From: Cytophagales bacterium | Lineage (GTDB): Bacteria > Bacteroidota > Bacteroidia > Cytophagales > Cyclobacteriaceae | Length of the DNA stretch: 45,433 bases | Direction: 5' to 3' | Assembly (NCBI GenBank): GCA_003500135.1 | Contig: DNTA01000120.1 | Span: 1 to 45,433 of the forward strand | Part shown: piece after piece, positions 1 through 8,419 of the stretch | Numbering within the stretch: position 1 is the stretch's first letter | How the letters are laid out: the number at the start of each line of letters is the position of its first letter | Program-made: the position numbers and the translations under genes | The notes under the pieces: model-generated | Told to the model about the DNA's origin: nothing | The model's input: only the letters and a program-made list of their open reading frames with translations | Databases searched by the model: none

Positions 1-17
1 TTAAAATCGAACTCAGG

Positions 18-260
18 TTAAAATGATACATTACTCGCACTTACCAATGTAGCATCAAGGGCATCAGGCCGAGTGATCTCTGTAGTGATGGTATTCATAC
101 ATCCCTTGTTATCCACCATTTCAACTGAGAATTTACCGACTGGTATACCGGCAATGTCCTGAGTGGTATCTCTATTGTTCCAGGAGTATTTGTAAGGCTG
201 TTTAGACGAGTATTGTTTTAGATTTAATCGACACTTATTTAAAGAAGCTGCATTTCCAAG
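18..260 (-). pseudogene. Remnant of a SprB-repeat cell-surface protein (3' end only)
   Basis: Read on the - strand, an open frame from about 260 down to a TAA at 18-20 encodes about 80 residues. Its last 60 match one SprB-type repeat: a YSWNN core, then TTQDIAGIPVGKFSVEMVD, NKGC, and a closing TRPDAL. Such repeats occur in tandem in gliding-motility adhesins and other type IX-secreted surface proteins of Bacteroidota. Here there is only one repeat, no start codon, an in-frame stop just upstream (261-263), and no visible C-terminal sorting domain. I infer a decayed 3' fragment; the + strand continuation to 514 shows nothing coding. Confidence 0.6.
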
Positions 261-514
261 CTAATTCAAAGGATGATGTGGCCACGGTCATGTATCATAT
301 TAAATGATTATTCCTTAATAAAATTTAAATGGTTGATTCTAAAAAATTATCTTTTCAGTTCTAAAATTGGTTGATGGATTAAAGTTGAACTGCTTTGGTT
401 GTCAATTAAAACGTTACCAAGTTTTAAAAAATGATTTCGGACAAAACATATTCGACCAATATACAGATGTCTTTTGCCTATATTTAACTAATTCTTAAAC
501 CAAAACAATCATCA

Positions 515-1663
515 TTAAGAAGTGAGCCCCAGTTGTAGCTTATTAATTAGTGGCTGGGCATACATTTTATAAAAAATTGAAAAATGGTCGCTACTTAGTC
601 CAGGGATTGATTTTAGATTGTTTTCGACAAGGTGAATGAAGTTATCCCTATCGGTCCATGTGTATTTATCGCGATAAATGGCATCCTCAAAATAGAGATC
701 ATAGGCCATGTAGTTTCTTTGATATAATTTATAATTATTTAATATGTCCAGATCGATTAAATCACATATTTTTTCGATTAAATCATTTTTATGTAAGTCA
801 CCGTCAAGGTCAGAAATATCATTAGACAAGGAACTACTGAAGTGCATATGTATTTTACCTTTATCACCCAACAGGCCCTTTTTCATTGATTCCACATCTT
901 CACCATCTCTTTTTTGATAACCCCCACTATATACCTGCTGATACAACTCATTTACCTTATCGGCATCACAGGGGTCTTTTTCATACGATACACTTACCGG
1001 AGCAATGTTTAAGCTGCTTAAATAATCACGCTGGTTTTGTTCACAGGCCATTAAAATCATATTCAATATTCCTACCTGGGTTTTATCATTTCCATCCTTT
1101 GCCCTTCCTTGTCTCTGGGCAATCCATATTGAATTTGACTTTTCCAGAATATTATAACCTATATATTCCGATAATACTTTGGATGCTAAAACAAGTTCAC
1201 GACTATTTAACGAGCGGCGAACTATAAAGCTCTTATTAAGACGTGCCAGGTCTTCTATCCATTTTGTGTGGAGTAGATTATCACCAATTGCCACTTCGGC
1301 GGTGTTAAATCCCGCTTCAAATAGTGCAAAATTTAATAAGGCAGGATCCAGCACTATATCGCGGTGGTTGCTAATAAACAGGTAAGGCTTACCCTTTTCC
1401 AGATTTTCCAACCCAGTGTAGGTAAATCCCTCTGATGTGTGCGTTAATATATGCTTTACCGCAGGATAAATAACCCTTGCCTGAAAGTCAGCTACTGAAT
1501 TGATCTGTTTGAAAAAACCGGCAAACTCTTCGGTTGAATAATCCGGGAATACTTTTGGAACAATAAAGCTTAGTATCCCTTCACTAATCAGGCGATCGCG
1601 AACTTCGGGAAATTCCTGATCAGTATATGAACGAATCTGTTCAAAATCTATATTTGAGGTCAT
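515..1663 (-). CDS. PlsC-like glycerolipid acyltransferase
   Basis: A 382-aa protein of the 1-acyl-sn-glycerol-3-phosphate acyltransferase superfamily, which transfers acyl chains in phospholipid synthesis at the inner membrane. The motif-I region is SNHRDIVLD (residues 98-106), with His100 and Asp106. That gives five residues between His and Asp, where the classic motif HxxxxD has four. FIVRR (146-150) stands for the substrate-binding block, and IAQRQGRAKDG (181-191) takes the place of the usual FPEGTRS block. The protein is longer than typical PlsC (about 240 aa) and resembles the larger Bacteroidota form. It lies 111 bp downstream of meaB on the same strand. The acyltransferase fold is fairly sure; the substrate is not. 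Confidence 0.8.
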   Translation of the reverse strand: MTSNIDFEQIRSYTDQEFPEVRDRLISEGILSFIVPKVFPDYSTEEFAGFFKQINSVADFQARVIYPAVKHILTHTSEGFTYTGLENLEKGKPYLFISNHRDIVLDPALLNFALFEAGFNTAEVAIGDNLLHTKWIEDLARLNKSFIVRRSLNSRELVLASKVLSEYIGYNILEKSNSIWIAQRQGRAKDGNDKTQVGILNMILMACEQNQRDYLSSLNIAPVSVSYEKDPCDADKVNELYQQVYSGGYQKRDGEDVESMKKGLLGDKGKIHMHFSSSLSNDISDLDGDLHKNDLIEKICDLIDLDILNNYKLYQRNYMAYDLYFEDAIYRDKYTWTDRDNFIHLVENNLKSIPGLSSDHFSIFYKMYAQPLINKLQLGLTS

Positions 1664-1774
1664 GGTCTTTTGTTTACTTCAGTACTATTAGTACCACAAG
1701 AATTATAATTAAGCAAAATCAGCTTAAAAATCAAATCGCTGCGATTATTATGTTTAAATCGCGCCTATTGGATT

Positions 1775-2773
1775 TTATTTTTTATACCGGTGCAACAGTT
1801 CTTTTGCCGCTACAATGGCAGGCGTCAAACCTTCTGTTACCTCCTTTTTTAATTCGGGCATAGTAGATTTAATTTCGGGATGATTAAAAAAAGAAAGGTC
1901 CAGATAGTATTGAATGGTTTGCATCATCCATTCCAGGTTTTGTTGTTGCCTGTTTCTTTGGAAAAAACCAGACTTACGCATTTCTTCTTCATATCTAAGC
2001 ATCAGATGCCAAATCTTTTCCATGCCTTTTTTCTCGACAGCCGAACAGGTCAAAACCTTGGGGACCCAGCCGCTTTCCGTTGGTGGAAACATGTGAAGTG
2101 CATTCTGGTACTCCCTTTTGGCCATCTCACTACGATTGATATTATCGCCGTCAGCTTTATTTATCGCAATGGCATCGGCCATTTCCATAATGCCTCTTTT
2201 TATCCCCTGTAACTCATCACCGGCGCCGGACAACATTAATAATAGAAAAAAATCAACAATACCCTTTACTGTGGTTTCGCTCTGGCCCACACCTACCGTT
2301 TCTATGATAACTACGTCATATCCACTGGCTTCGCAGAGCAGCAAGGTTTCTCTTGTTTTTGAATTGACACCGCCAAGGGTATTGCCCGATGCAGAAGGCC
2401 TGACATAAGCGTTGGGGTCATTGGCGAGTTCTTCCATACGGGTTTTGTCACCTAAAATACTGCCCTGTGTTCTCTGGCTGGAAGGATCAATGGTCAGAAC
2501 GGCAATCTTTTTACCTATACCCGTAAGATATTTTCCAAAAGATTCGATGAAGGTGCTTTTACCCACACCCGGCACTCCGGTGATCCCAAGACGTAAACAA
2601 TTGCCTGTATTGGGCAAAATTTTCTTTATCACTTGTTCGGCGAGTTCATTGTCTGACTCCAAACGGCTCTCTACCAATGTGATAGCCCGGCTTAAAATAA
2701 TTCTATCTCCTGATAAGATTCCTTCAGCATACTCGTCTATCGACAGTCGTTTCCGTCTGAAAGTTTTATTCAT
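1775..2773 (-). CDS. meaB: MeaB/ArgK-type GTPase, methylmalonyl-CoA mutase chaperone
   Basis: A 332-aa G3E-family GTPase that guards adenosylcobalamin loading and protects methylmalonyl-CoA mutase from inactivation. Numbering from the ATG at 2773, the Walker A loop GVPGVGKST is at 66-74, IDPSS at 95-99, the switch segment ETVGVGQSE at 158-166 and the guanine-specifying NKADGDN at 205-211. A TTG at 2800 in the same frame would add nine residues; I prefer the ATG because homologues begin close to it. The gene stands back to back with the epimerase-to-mutase run, 140 bp from its first gene, so its client enzyme is encoded in the same locus. Confidence 0.95.
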   Translation of the reverse strand: MNKTFRRKRLSIDEYAEGILSGDRIILSRAITLVESRLESDNELAEQVIKKILPNTGNCLRLGITGVPGVGKSTFIESFGKYLTGIGKKIAVLTIDPSSQRTQGSILGDKTRMEELANDPNAYVRPSASGNTLGGVNSKTRETLLLCEASGYDVVIIETVGVGQSETTVKGIVDFFLLLMLSGAGDELQGIKRGIMEMADAIAINKADGDNINRSEMAKREYQNALHMFPPTESGWVPKVLTCSAVEKKGMEKIWHLMLRYEEEMRKSGFFQRNRQQQNLEWMMQTIQYYLDLSFFNHPEIKSTMPELKKEVTEGLTPAIVAAKELLHRYKK

Positions 2774-2913
2774 ATTATTAAAATTTAATAAACCTGACAA
2801 AACGCAGGATTTTTTACATGGCTAATCCTGAAATTAGTAGCTCAATTTGGCAGGTATAAAGAAAAGCAATGAGCCTGCAACGTAATAAATAATTTGAAAA
2901 AATTTTAGTTCCT

Positions 2914-3321
2914 ATGCAGTTAAATTACATCGAACACATCGGAATAGCAGTAAAGGACCTGGATTCTGCAATTAAGTACTATGAAGAAGCGCTGGGCCTG
3001 GAATGTTATTCCATTGAAGAAGTAGCGGACCAAAAAGTAAAAACCGCATTTTTTAAAATCGGACAAACCAAAATCGAATTGCTGGAAAGCACATCACCAG
3101 ACGGACCTATCGGTAAATTTATTGAGAAAAAAGGCGAGGGGTTACATCATTTGGCCTTTGCGGTGAACAATATCGAAAGTCAGTTGGAAGATGCTGCGCA
3201 GAAAGGAGTGAGGCTGATCGACGAAAAACCGCGTAAAGGTGCCGAAGGGTTGGATATTGCATTTCTACACCCTAAATCGACCCACGGTGTACTGACCGAA
3301 CTATGCGAGAATAAACAATAG
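2914..3321 (+). CDS. mce: Methylmalonyl-CoA epimerase
   Basis: A 135-aa protein of the vicinal-oxygen-chelate fold that interconverts (R)- and (S)-methylmalonyl-CoA, linking the mutase (R form) to the carboxylase or decarboxylase (S form). Metal ligands expected of the family are visible: His8 in EHIGIAV, a His in GLHHLAFAV (78-79) and Glu129 in LTEL. The two betaalphabetabetabeta modules span about 5-60 and 75-132. It is first in the + strand run and 60 bp ahead of the carboxyltransferase gene. Length is normal for the family. Confidence 0.95.
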   Translation: MQLNYIEHIGIAVKDLDSAIKYYEEALGLECYSIEEVADQKVKTAFFKIGQTKIELLESTSPDGPIGKFIEKKGEGLHHLAFAVNNIESQLEDAAQKGVRLIDEKPRKGAEGLDIAFLHPKSTHGVLTELCENKQ

Positions 3322-3332
3322 TACAAAACCTG

Positions 3333-3356
3333 GCGCCGTCTTCCTCAAGGCGGCGC
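3333..3356 (+). promoter_or_regulatory. Intercistronic stem-loop
   Basis: GCGCCG (3333-3338) pairs exactly with CGGCGC (3351-3356) around a 12-nt loop, in the 60-bp gap between the epimerase and the carboxyltransferase gene. No T run follows, so it is unlikely to be an intrinsic terminator. I infer an mRNA processing or stability hairpin. Confidence 0.5.
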
Positions 3357-3381
3357 TCATTCAATTAACCTCAAAAAAATT

Positions 3382-4944
3382 ATGTCAATCAACACTGAAA
3401 AGATCAGAGAACTCGTAAAGAAGCGTGACGAGGCCCGGTTAGGTGGTGGCGTCAAACGGATTGATGCGCAACACGAAAAAGGCAAGCTAACTGCCCGTGA
3501 ACGCATCAACCTTCTCCTTGATGAGGGCAGCTTTGAAGAGTACGATATGTTTGTTACACATCGTACTTTTTCATTTGGGCTCGACAAACAAAGAATATTT
3601 TCTGATGGTGTGGTTACCGGTCGAGGAACGATCGATGGGCGTATAATCTATGTATTCGCACAGGATTTTACAGTTTTTGGCGGTTCATTATCCGAAACTT
3701 TTGCCCTGAAGATATGCAAGATACTTGATCAGGCCATGAAGGTTGGCGCTCCCGTTATTGGTTTAAACGATTCGGGTGGAGCCCGAATCCAGGAAGGTGT
3801 GCGATCACTTGCCGGTTATGCTGAAATATTCCAGCGCAATATCCTTGCATCAGGGGTGATACCTCAAATTTCCGCCATATTCGGCCCGTGTGCAGGTGGA
3901 GCAGTGTACTCTCCTGCCCTGACCGATTTTATTTTGATGACCGAAAACACCTCTTACATGTTCGTAACCGGACCTAAAGTCGTCCAGACTGTCACTGGTG
4001 AGGTGATCTCCACAGAAGACCTGGGAGGAGCCCATGTCCATGCCACGAAATCAGGAGTTTCACACTTTCTCACCGAAACAGAGGAAGAAGGTATCATGCT
4101 TCTTCGCAAGCTTATGAGTTACCTCCCTTCCAACAATCTCGAAGATCCCCCGGTAATTGATAATAACGATCCAATTGACCGCTTGGAAGACACGCTAAAT
4201 GAGATTATACCGGATCGTCCCAATAAGCCTTATGATGTCAAAGACGTCATATCAGCTACGGTAGATCACGGTGAATTCCTTGAACTTCAGCGCAACTACG
4301 CTAAAAATATCGTGATCGGTTTTGCCCGGTACAACGGCCGCCCTGTAGGAATCGTAGCCAACCAGCCCAACTTCCTTGCCGGAGTGCTCGATATAGATGC
4401 TTCCCGCAAAGCAGCACGTTTTGTTCGTTTTTGCGACGCTTTCAATATACCAATTGTTACATTGGTCGATGTTCCCGGCTTTTTGCCAGGTAGCGGACAG
4501 GAATATGGCGGTATTATTATTCACGGAGCCAAACTCCTATTTGCCTATGGTGAAGCAACGGTTCCTAAAGTAACAATCACATTGCGTAAATCTTATGGTG
4601 GCGCCCACGATGTAATGAGCTGTAAGCAATTACGTGGTGATGTAAACTATGCCTGGCCAACAGCAGAAATTGCCGTAATGGGCGCCAAGGGCGCTATTGA
4701 AGTACTCGAAGGTCGCAACATAGCAAAAATCGAGGATGAGCAGGAAAAACAAAAGTTTATTCAGGAGAAAGAAGAGGAATACATCGAGAAATTTGCCAAT
4801 CCTTACCAGGCGGCAAAATACGGCTTTATCGATGATATAATCGAGCCCAGAAACACCAGGTTCAGGGTAATCAGGGCACTGGAGGCGCTTTCTACCAAGA
4901 AAGAAATGAACCCTCCTAGAAAGCATAATAATATTCCATTATAA
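3382..4944 (+). CDS. mmdA: Carboxyltransferase (alpha) subunit of methylmalonyl-CoA decarboxylase / PccB family
   Basis: A 520-aa acyl-CoA carboxyltransferase made of two crotonase-like halves. The N half carries GGSLSETFA and [12 protein letters not shown], which form an acyl-CoA oxyanion site, and [15 protein letters not shown]. The C half carries [15 protein letters not shown], the second oxyanion region, and [15 protein letters not shown]. By sequence alone it could be PccB of propionyl-CoA carboxylase. The next three genes encode an OadG-like anchor, a separate biotin carrier and the Na+-pumping beta subunit, and no biotin carboxylase gene is present. The subunit is therefore better read as the alpha chain of Na+-translocating methylmalonyl-CoA decarboxylase, moving the carboxyl from methylmalonyl-CoA to biotin. 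It works at the cytoplasmic face of the membrane complex. Confidence 0.9.
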   Translation: MSINTEKIRELVKKRDEARLGGGVKRIDAQHEKGKLTARERINLLLDEGSFEEYDMFVTHRTFSFGLDKQRIFSDGVVTGRGTIDGRIIYVFAQDFTVFGGSLSETFALKICKILDQAMKVGAPVIGLNDSGGARIQEGVRSLAGYAEIFQRNILASGVIPQISAIFGPCAGGAVYSPALTDFILMTENTSYMFVTGPKVVQTVTGEVISTEDLGGAHVHATKSGVSHFLTETEEEGIMLLRKLMSYLPSNNLEDPPVIDNNDPIDRLEDTLNEIIPDRPNKPYDVKDVISATVDHGEFLELQRNYAKNIVIGFARYNGRPVGIVANQPNFLAGVLDIDASRKAARFVRFCDAFNIPIVTLVDVPGFLPGSGQEYGGIIIHGAKLLFAYGEATVPKVTITLRKSYGGAHDVMSCKQLRGDVNYAWPTAEIAVMGAKGAIEVLEGRNIAKIEDEQEKQKFIQEKEEEYIEKFANPYQAAKYGFIDDIIEPRNTRFRVIRALEALSTKKEMNPPRKHNNIPL

Positions 4945-4954
4945 TCTGTAGACT

Positions 4955-5305
4955 ATGATATTTCTAAATACAGCGATGCAGGAAGGCGTCATCATATTAG
5001 TGGTAGGCCTTCTCATTGTATTTACTTCCCTTTTATTGCTTTTTGTGGTATTTCAGTTTTTGGCGCCTTTTATCCTTAAAACTACCATCAAAAGAAAAGG
5101 AAGGAAAAATGGAGAAGGGGTAGAAAGCTCAGGGCCCAAGTATGATTCAGGTGAAGAAATGGCGGCGGCGGCAGCGGCAATCTATTTGTTTCTGGAAGAT
5201 GCACATGATGAGGAAAACACCATCATAACAATTGATAAAGCTTCCAAAAATTATTCTCCCTGGAGTTCGAAAATTTATGTGACACACAACTTACATCATC
5301 GATAA
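4955..5305 (+). CDS. OadG-like small membrane subunit of the Na+ decarboxylase
   Basis: A 116-aa protein with one strongly hydrophobic helix (about 10-36), a basic stretch (KRKGRKNG) and an acidic, alanine-rich cytosolic tail. This is the layout of the OadG gamma / MmdD delta subunit, which anchors the carboxyltransferase and biotin carrier to the beta pump. It starts 10 bp after the carboxyltransferase stop. An in-frame Met at residue 8 could be the true start. Sequence similarity in this family is weak, so the call rests mainly on topology and position. Confidence 0.75.
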   Translation: MIFLNTAMQEGVIILVVGLLIVFTSLLLLFVVFQFLAPFILKTTIKRKGRKNGEGVESSGPKYDSGEEMAAAAAAIYLFLEDAHDEENTIITIDKASKNYSPWSSKIYVTHNLHHR

Positions 5306-5329
5306 GGATGGGCTAAATATTGAATAGAA

Positions 5330-5755
5330 ATGAAAAAATACAAATTAAAAATAAATGGCAACTCCTATCACGTGCATATTAAAGATGTGGAAGGAAATAA
5401 TGTGAGCCTCGAGGTTAATGGTTCATTGTACGAAGTGGAAATGGAATCTGAGGTGAAAAAAGTTAAAACACCAAAATTGGTACGAAGTCAGATGAAGGAA
5501 ACCCAAAAACCTACCGCTGATTCGTTAAAAACCTCCGAGTCAACCAGAAAGGTTGCTGCTCCGCTTCCGGGTGTCATTCTTAAAGTGCAAGTAAAAGACG
5601 GTGATGTTGTTAAAGTTGGCGACATACTGATGGTGATGGAGGCCATGAAAATGGAAAATAACATTCTGGCCGAATCATCAGGAACCATTACCTCCATAAA
5701 AGTAAAAGAAGGCGAAAGCGTGTTGCAGGGTGATATACTTATGGAGATCGAATAA
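5330..5755 (+). CDS. mmdC: Biotin carboxyl carrier subunit of the decarboxylase
   Basis: A 141-aa biotinyl protein. The biotin-attachment motif EAMKMEN puts the biotinyl lysine at Lys107, with the usual paired hammerhead repeats on either side (about 75-107 and 108-141). Residues 1-45 form a small beta-rich domain, and 46-74 are a Lys/Thr/Ser-rich linker instead of the Pro/Ala linker of many carriers. It shuttles the carboxyl group between the carboxyltransferase and the beta pump. The gene sits between the anchor and beta-subunit genes (11 bp before the latter). Confidence 0.93.
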   Translation: MKKYKLKINGNSYHVHIKDVEGNNVSLEVNGSLYEVEMESEVKKVKTPKLVRSQMKETQKPTADSLKTSESTRKVAAPLPGVILKVQVKDGDVVKVGDILMVMEAMKMENNILAESSGTITSIKVKEGESVLQGDILMEIE

Positions 5756-5766
5756 ATAGGATTATT

Positions 5767-7047
5767 ATGAAGAAAGCATATAAATATCTTGCAATAATAT
5801 TTCTGTTTATCCTGGTTTCCGGCTATGCTTTGGCAAAGGCCGGCAATGGCTCTATTGATGAATTGTCTCAGGGCGAAAACAGCATGATTGCCGAAGCAAT
5901 TAAAGGCATAGGTGCTTTTTTGGGCTATACGGGTTTTGCCAATGTAACCATCGGGCATATCATCATGATCGTTGTCGGGTTATTCTTTATTTGGCTCGCC
6001 ATTAAATATGATTATGAACCTCTTTTATTAATACCCATTGGAACGGGTATTCTTTTGGGGAACATACCTTTTATTGCAGGGAATCAGATAGGAATATACG
6101 AGGAAGGTTCGGTAATGAACTATCTCTATTTTGGCGTGATTAAGGGCGTTTACCCGCCATTGATCTTTCTTGGCATAGGCGCAATGACAGACTTCTCGTC
6201 ACTGATCTCTAACCCGAAATTAATGTTGCTTGGCGCTGCGGCTCAAATTGGTGTTTTTCTTACCTTTGTAGGAGCGATTGCACTTGGGTTTGGTTTGAGT
6301 GAAGCCGGAGCCATTGGGATCATCGGAGGAGCCGATGGTCCCACAGCCATCTTCCTTTCATCCAAGCTGGCCAATGGTTTAAACGGTACTACAAACCTAA
6401 TCGGGCCAATTGCAATTGCGGCCTATTCGTACATGGCATTGGTCCCGGTTATTCAACCACCAATTATGCGGTTGTTTACCAGCAAAAAAGAACGGACCAT
6501 TCGAATGAAGCCACCAAGGGCAGTATCGAAGAAGGAAAAAATTGCCTTTCCGATCATCGGTCTGCTTTTAACAACATTCATAGCGCCTTCGGCGCTGCCG
6601 CTTTTGGGAATGTTGTTCTTTGGTAATATTTTAAAGGAATCAGGTCGTACAGAGAGGTTAGCTGATACGGCACGCACCAAAATGATCGATATTGTGACCA
6701 TTTTATTAGGTGTTACCGTAGGCGCTTCCACCCAGGCTGATGTTTTTCTTAAGTGGGATTCAGTTAAGATTTTCATCCTGGGGGCAGGATCATTCGTAAT
6801 TGCGACGATGGGAGGGTTATTATTTGCTAAATTTATGAACCTGTTTCTGAAAGGGGACAATAAACTCAACCCATTGATCGGTGCGGCTGGTGTTTCAGCA
6901 GTACCCGACAGCGCTCGCGTGGTACAGCATGAAGGGTTAAAATACGATTCGAGCAACCACCTGCTTATGCACGCTATGGCACCCAATGTATCGGGTGTAA
7001 TTGGTAGCGCTGTTGCGGCAGGTATTATATTAAGTTTTTTAGGATAA
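5767..7047 (+). CDS. mmdB: Na+-pumping beta subunit of a biotin-dependent decarboxylase (OadB/MmdB/GcdB family)
   Basis: A 426-aa integral membrane protein with about ten hydrophobic segments that decarboxylates carboxybiotin and exports Na+. Key residues known from Klebsiella OadB are present with the same spacing: Asp190 in GGADGPT (187-193), then Asn368, Ser377 and Arg384 in the block NPLIGAAGVSAVPDSARVV. The first 25 residues look like a signal or extra first helix, ahead of an extended periplasmic loop (25-60). The pump residues are intact, so the complex should be active. It couples methylmalonyl-CoA decarboxylation to a sodium gradient or, in reverse, uses that gradient to carboxylate propionyl-CoA. 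Confidence 0.93.
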   Translation: MKKAYKYLAIIFLFILVSGYALAKAGNGSIDELSQGENSMIAEAIKGIGAFLGYTGFANVTIGHIIMIVVGLFFIWLAIKYDYEPLLLIPIGTGILLGNIPFIAGNQIGIYEEGSVMNYLYFGVIKGVYPPLIFLGIGAMTDFSSLISNPKLMLLGAAAQIGVFLTFVGAIALGFGLSEAGAIGIIGGADGPTAIFLSSKLANGLNGTTNLIGPIAIAAYSYMALVPVIQPPIMRLFTSKKERTIRMKPPRAVSKKEKIAFPIIGLLLTTFIAPSALPLLGMLFFGNILKESGRTERLADTARTKMIDIVTILLGVTVGASTQADVFLKWDSVKIFILGAGSFVIATMGGLLFAKFMNLFLKGDNKLNPLIGAAGVSAVPDSARVVQHEGLKYDSSNHLLMHAMAPNVSGVIGSAVAAGIILSFLG

Positions 7048-7075
7048 AATTTTGTTAATAGGAAAATAAGTAAAA

Positions 7076-8380
7076 ATGGCAAATTACGTAACAGCGGAAG
7101 AAGCAGTAAAATTGATTAAGTCAAAAGACCGGGTTTTGGTACAAGGTGGTGCAGGCACACCACAGGCGCTTACCAAGGCAATGACAGCCCGGGCAAATGA
7201 GCTGAGAAATGTAGAAGTTGTGCATATCCATACAGAAGGTTTTGCAGATTATGCACAAGAACAATATGCAGAAAGTTTTAAAACCAGTGCCTTCTTTATC
7301 GGTGGTAATATCCGAAAGCAGGTACAGCAGGGTTTTGCACAGTACAATCCCGTGTTTTTGAGCGATATACCACACCTTTTCAGAAATGGCACCCTCCCAC
7401 TGGATGTGGTACTGATCAACGTATCCAAACCTGACAAACACGGGTATTGCTCCTTAGGGGTTTCTATCGATATTATGATTGGTGGTCTTGAAAAAGCGAA
7501 GACTGTCATTGCACAGGTGAACCCGCAAATGCCACGCACAATGGGCGATGGAATTATTCATATGGATCGTTTTGATGCGGTAATAGAAGTGGATGAACCT
7601 CTATACGAATTGCCAATAGGTGAGCCAAGCGATGTCGAAAAAAGAATTGGTGAGCACATAGCTAACATGATCCAAGATGGATCCACTTTGCAAATGGGAA
7701 TTGGTGGTATTCCGAATGCTGTGTTATCATGCCTCGGAAATCATAAAAACCTGGGGGTTCATACAGAAATGTTTTCTGAAGGAATTCTACCATTGATTGA
7801 AAGTGGAGTTGTCAACGGTTCACAGAAGTTGGTACTGCCTAATAAAATCGTTTCAGGTTTCGCAATGGGCTCGCGTAAGTTATATGACTTCATGGATGAC
7901 AATCCGGAAGTGCTTATGATGGATATTTCATTCGTGAATGACACTGCGGTAATCCGACGCAACCCGAAAGTTACTGCGATCAACTCTGCAATTGAAGTTG
8001 ACATTACAGGTCAGATATGTGCTGATAGTATTGGTACGAAAATGTTTTCCGGTGTGGGTGGCCAGATGGACTTCATGCGCGGTGCAGCCCTTTCCCCGGG
8101 CGGTAAGGCGATTTGTGCACTACCGGCAATTACCGGCAAAGGTGTTTCTAAAATTGTGCCTACCCTTAAAGAAGGCGCCGGTGTGGTTACTACCCGTGCC
8201 CACGCTCAATACGTGGCCACCGAGTACGGTATTGCCGAGCTCAAAGGACGCAACCTGGCACAACGCGCTAAAGCATTGATAGACGTTGCACATCCAGATG
8301 CACGTGAGGAATTAGAAAAAGCAGCCCATGAACGTTTTGGCAGAAGCTTCGTGGCATTTAATGAAGTGGTAACTGCCTAA
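7076..8380 (+). CDS. Class I acyl-CoA hydrolase/CoA-transferase, likely succinyl-CoA:propionate or acetate CoA-transferase
   Basis: A 434-aa member of the acetyl-CoA hydrolase/transferase family (Cat1, 4-hydroxybutyrate CoA-transferase). The glycine-rich GIGGIPNAVL (208-217) precedes GVHTEMFSEG, in which Glu231 is the expected catalytic residue that carries the CoA thioester. C-terminal GGQMDFMRGA is the family's CoA-binding segment. Lying between the decarboxylase and the mutase, it most plausibly moves CoA between propionyl-CoA and succinate, closing the succinate-propionate cycle without ATP cost. Acetate is an alternative acceptor that sequence cannot exclude. Confidence 0.9.
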   Translation: MANYVTAEEAVKLIKSKDRVLVQGGAGTPQALTKAMTARANELRNVEVVHIHTEGFADYAQEQYAESFKTSAFFIGGNIRKQVQQGFAQYNPVFLSDIPHLFRNGTLPLDVVLINVSKPDKHGYCSLGVSIDIMIGGLEKAKTVIAQVNPQMPRTMGDGIIHMDRFDAVIEVDEPLYELPIGEPSDVEKRIGEHIANMIQDGSTLQMGIGGIPNAVLSCLGNHKNLGVHTEMFSEGILPLIESGVVNGSQKLVLPNKIVSGFAMGSRKLYDFMDDNPEVLMMDISFVNDTAVIRRNPKVTAINSAIEVDITGQICADSIGTKMFSGVGGQMDFMRGAALSPGGKAICALPAITGKGVSKIVPTLKEGAGVVTTRAHAQYVATEYGIAELKGRNLAQRAKALIDVAHPDAREELEKAAHERFGRSFVAFNEVVTA

Positions 8381-8399
8381 TAAATTTTGTAAATTTATT
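8379..8399 (+). promoter_or_regulatory. Perfect A/T-rich stem-loop between the CoA-transferase gene and mutA
   Basis: AATAAATTT (8379-8387) and AAATTTATT (8391-8399) form a perfect 9-bp inverted repeat with a 3-nt loop, starting inside the upstream stop codon. There is no T tract and mutA follows in 20 bp, so I read it as an intercistronic hairpin, not a terminator. Confidence 0.4.
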
Positions 8400-8419
8400 G
8401 GTCAACTAAACGAAGAAAA

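Noticed and set aside
2801..2913. Cobalamin riboswitch before the B12-dependent enzyme genes
   Set aside because: The gap is only 113-140 bp and shows no B12-box pattern; no other leader in the run is long enough.
6453..7082. 209-codon - strand open frame over the beta pump gene
   Set aside because: Antisense shadow of a well-matched membrane protein; its own translation has no recognisable motif.
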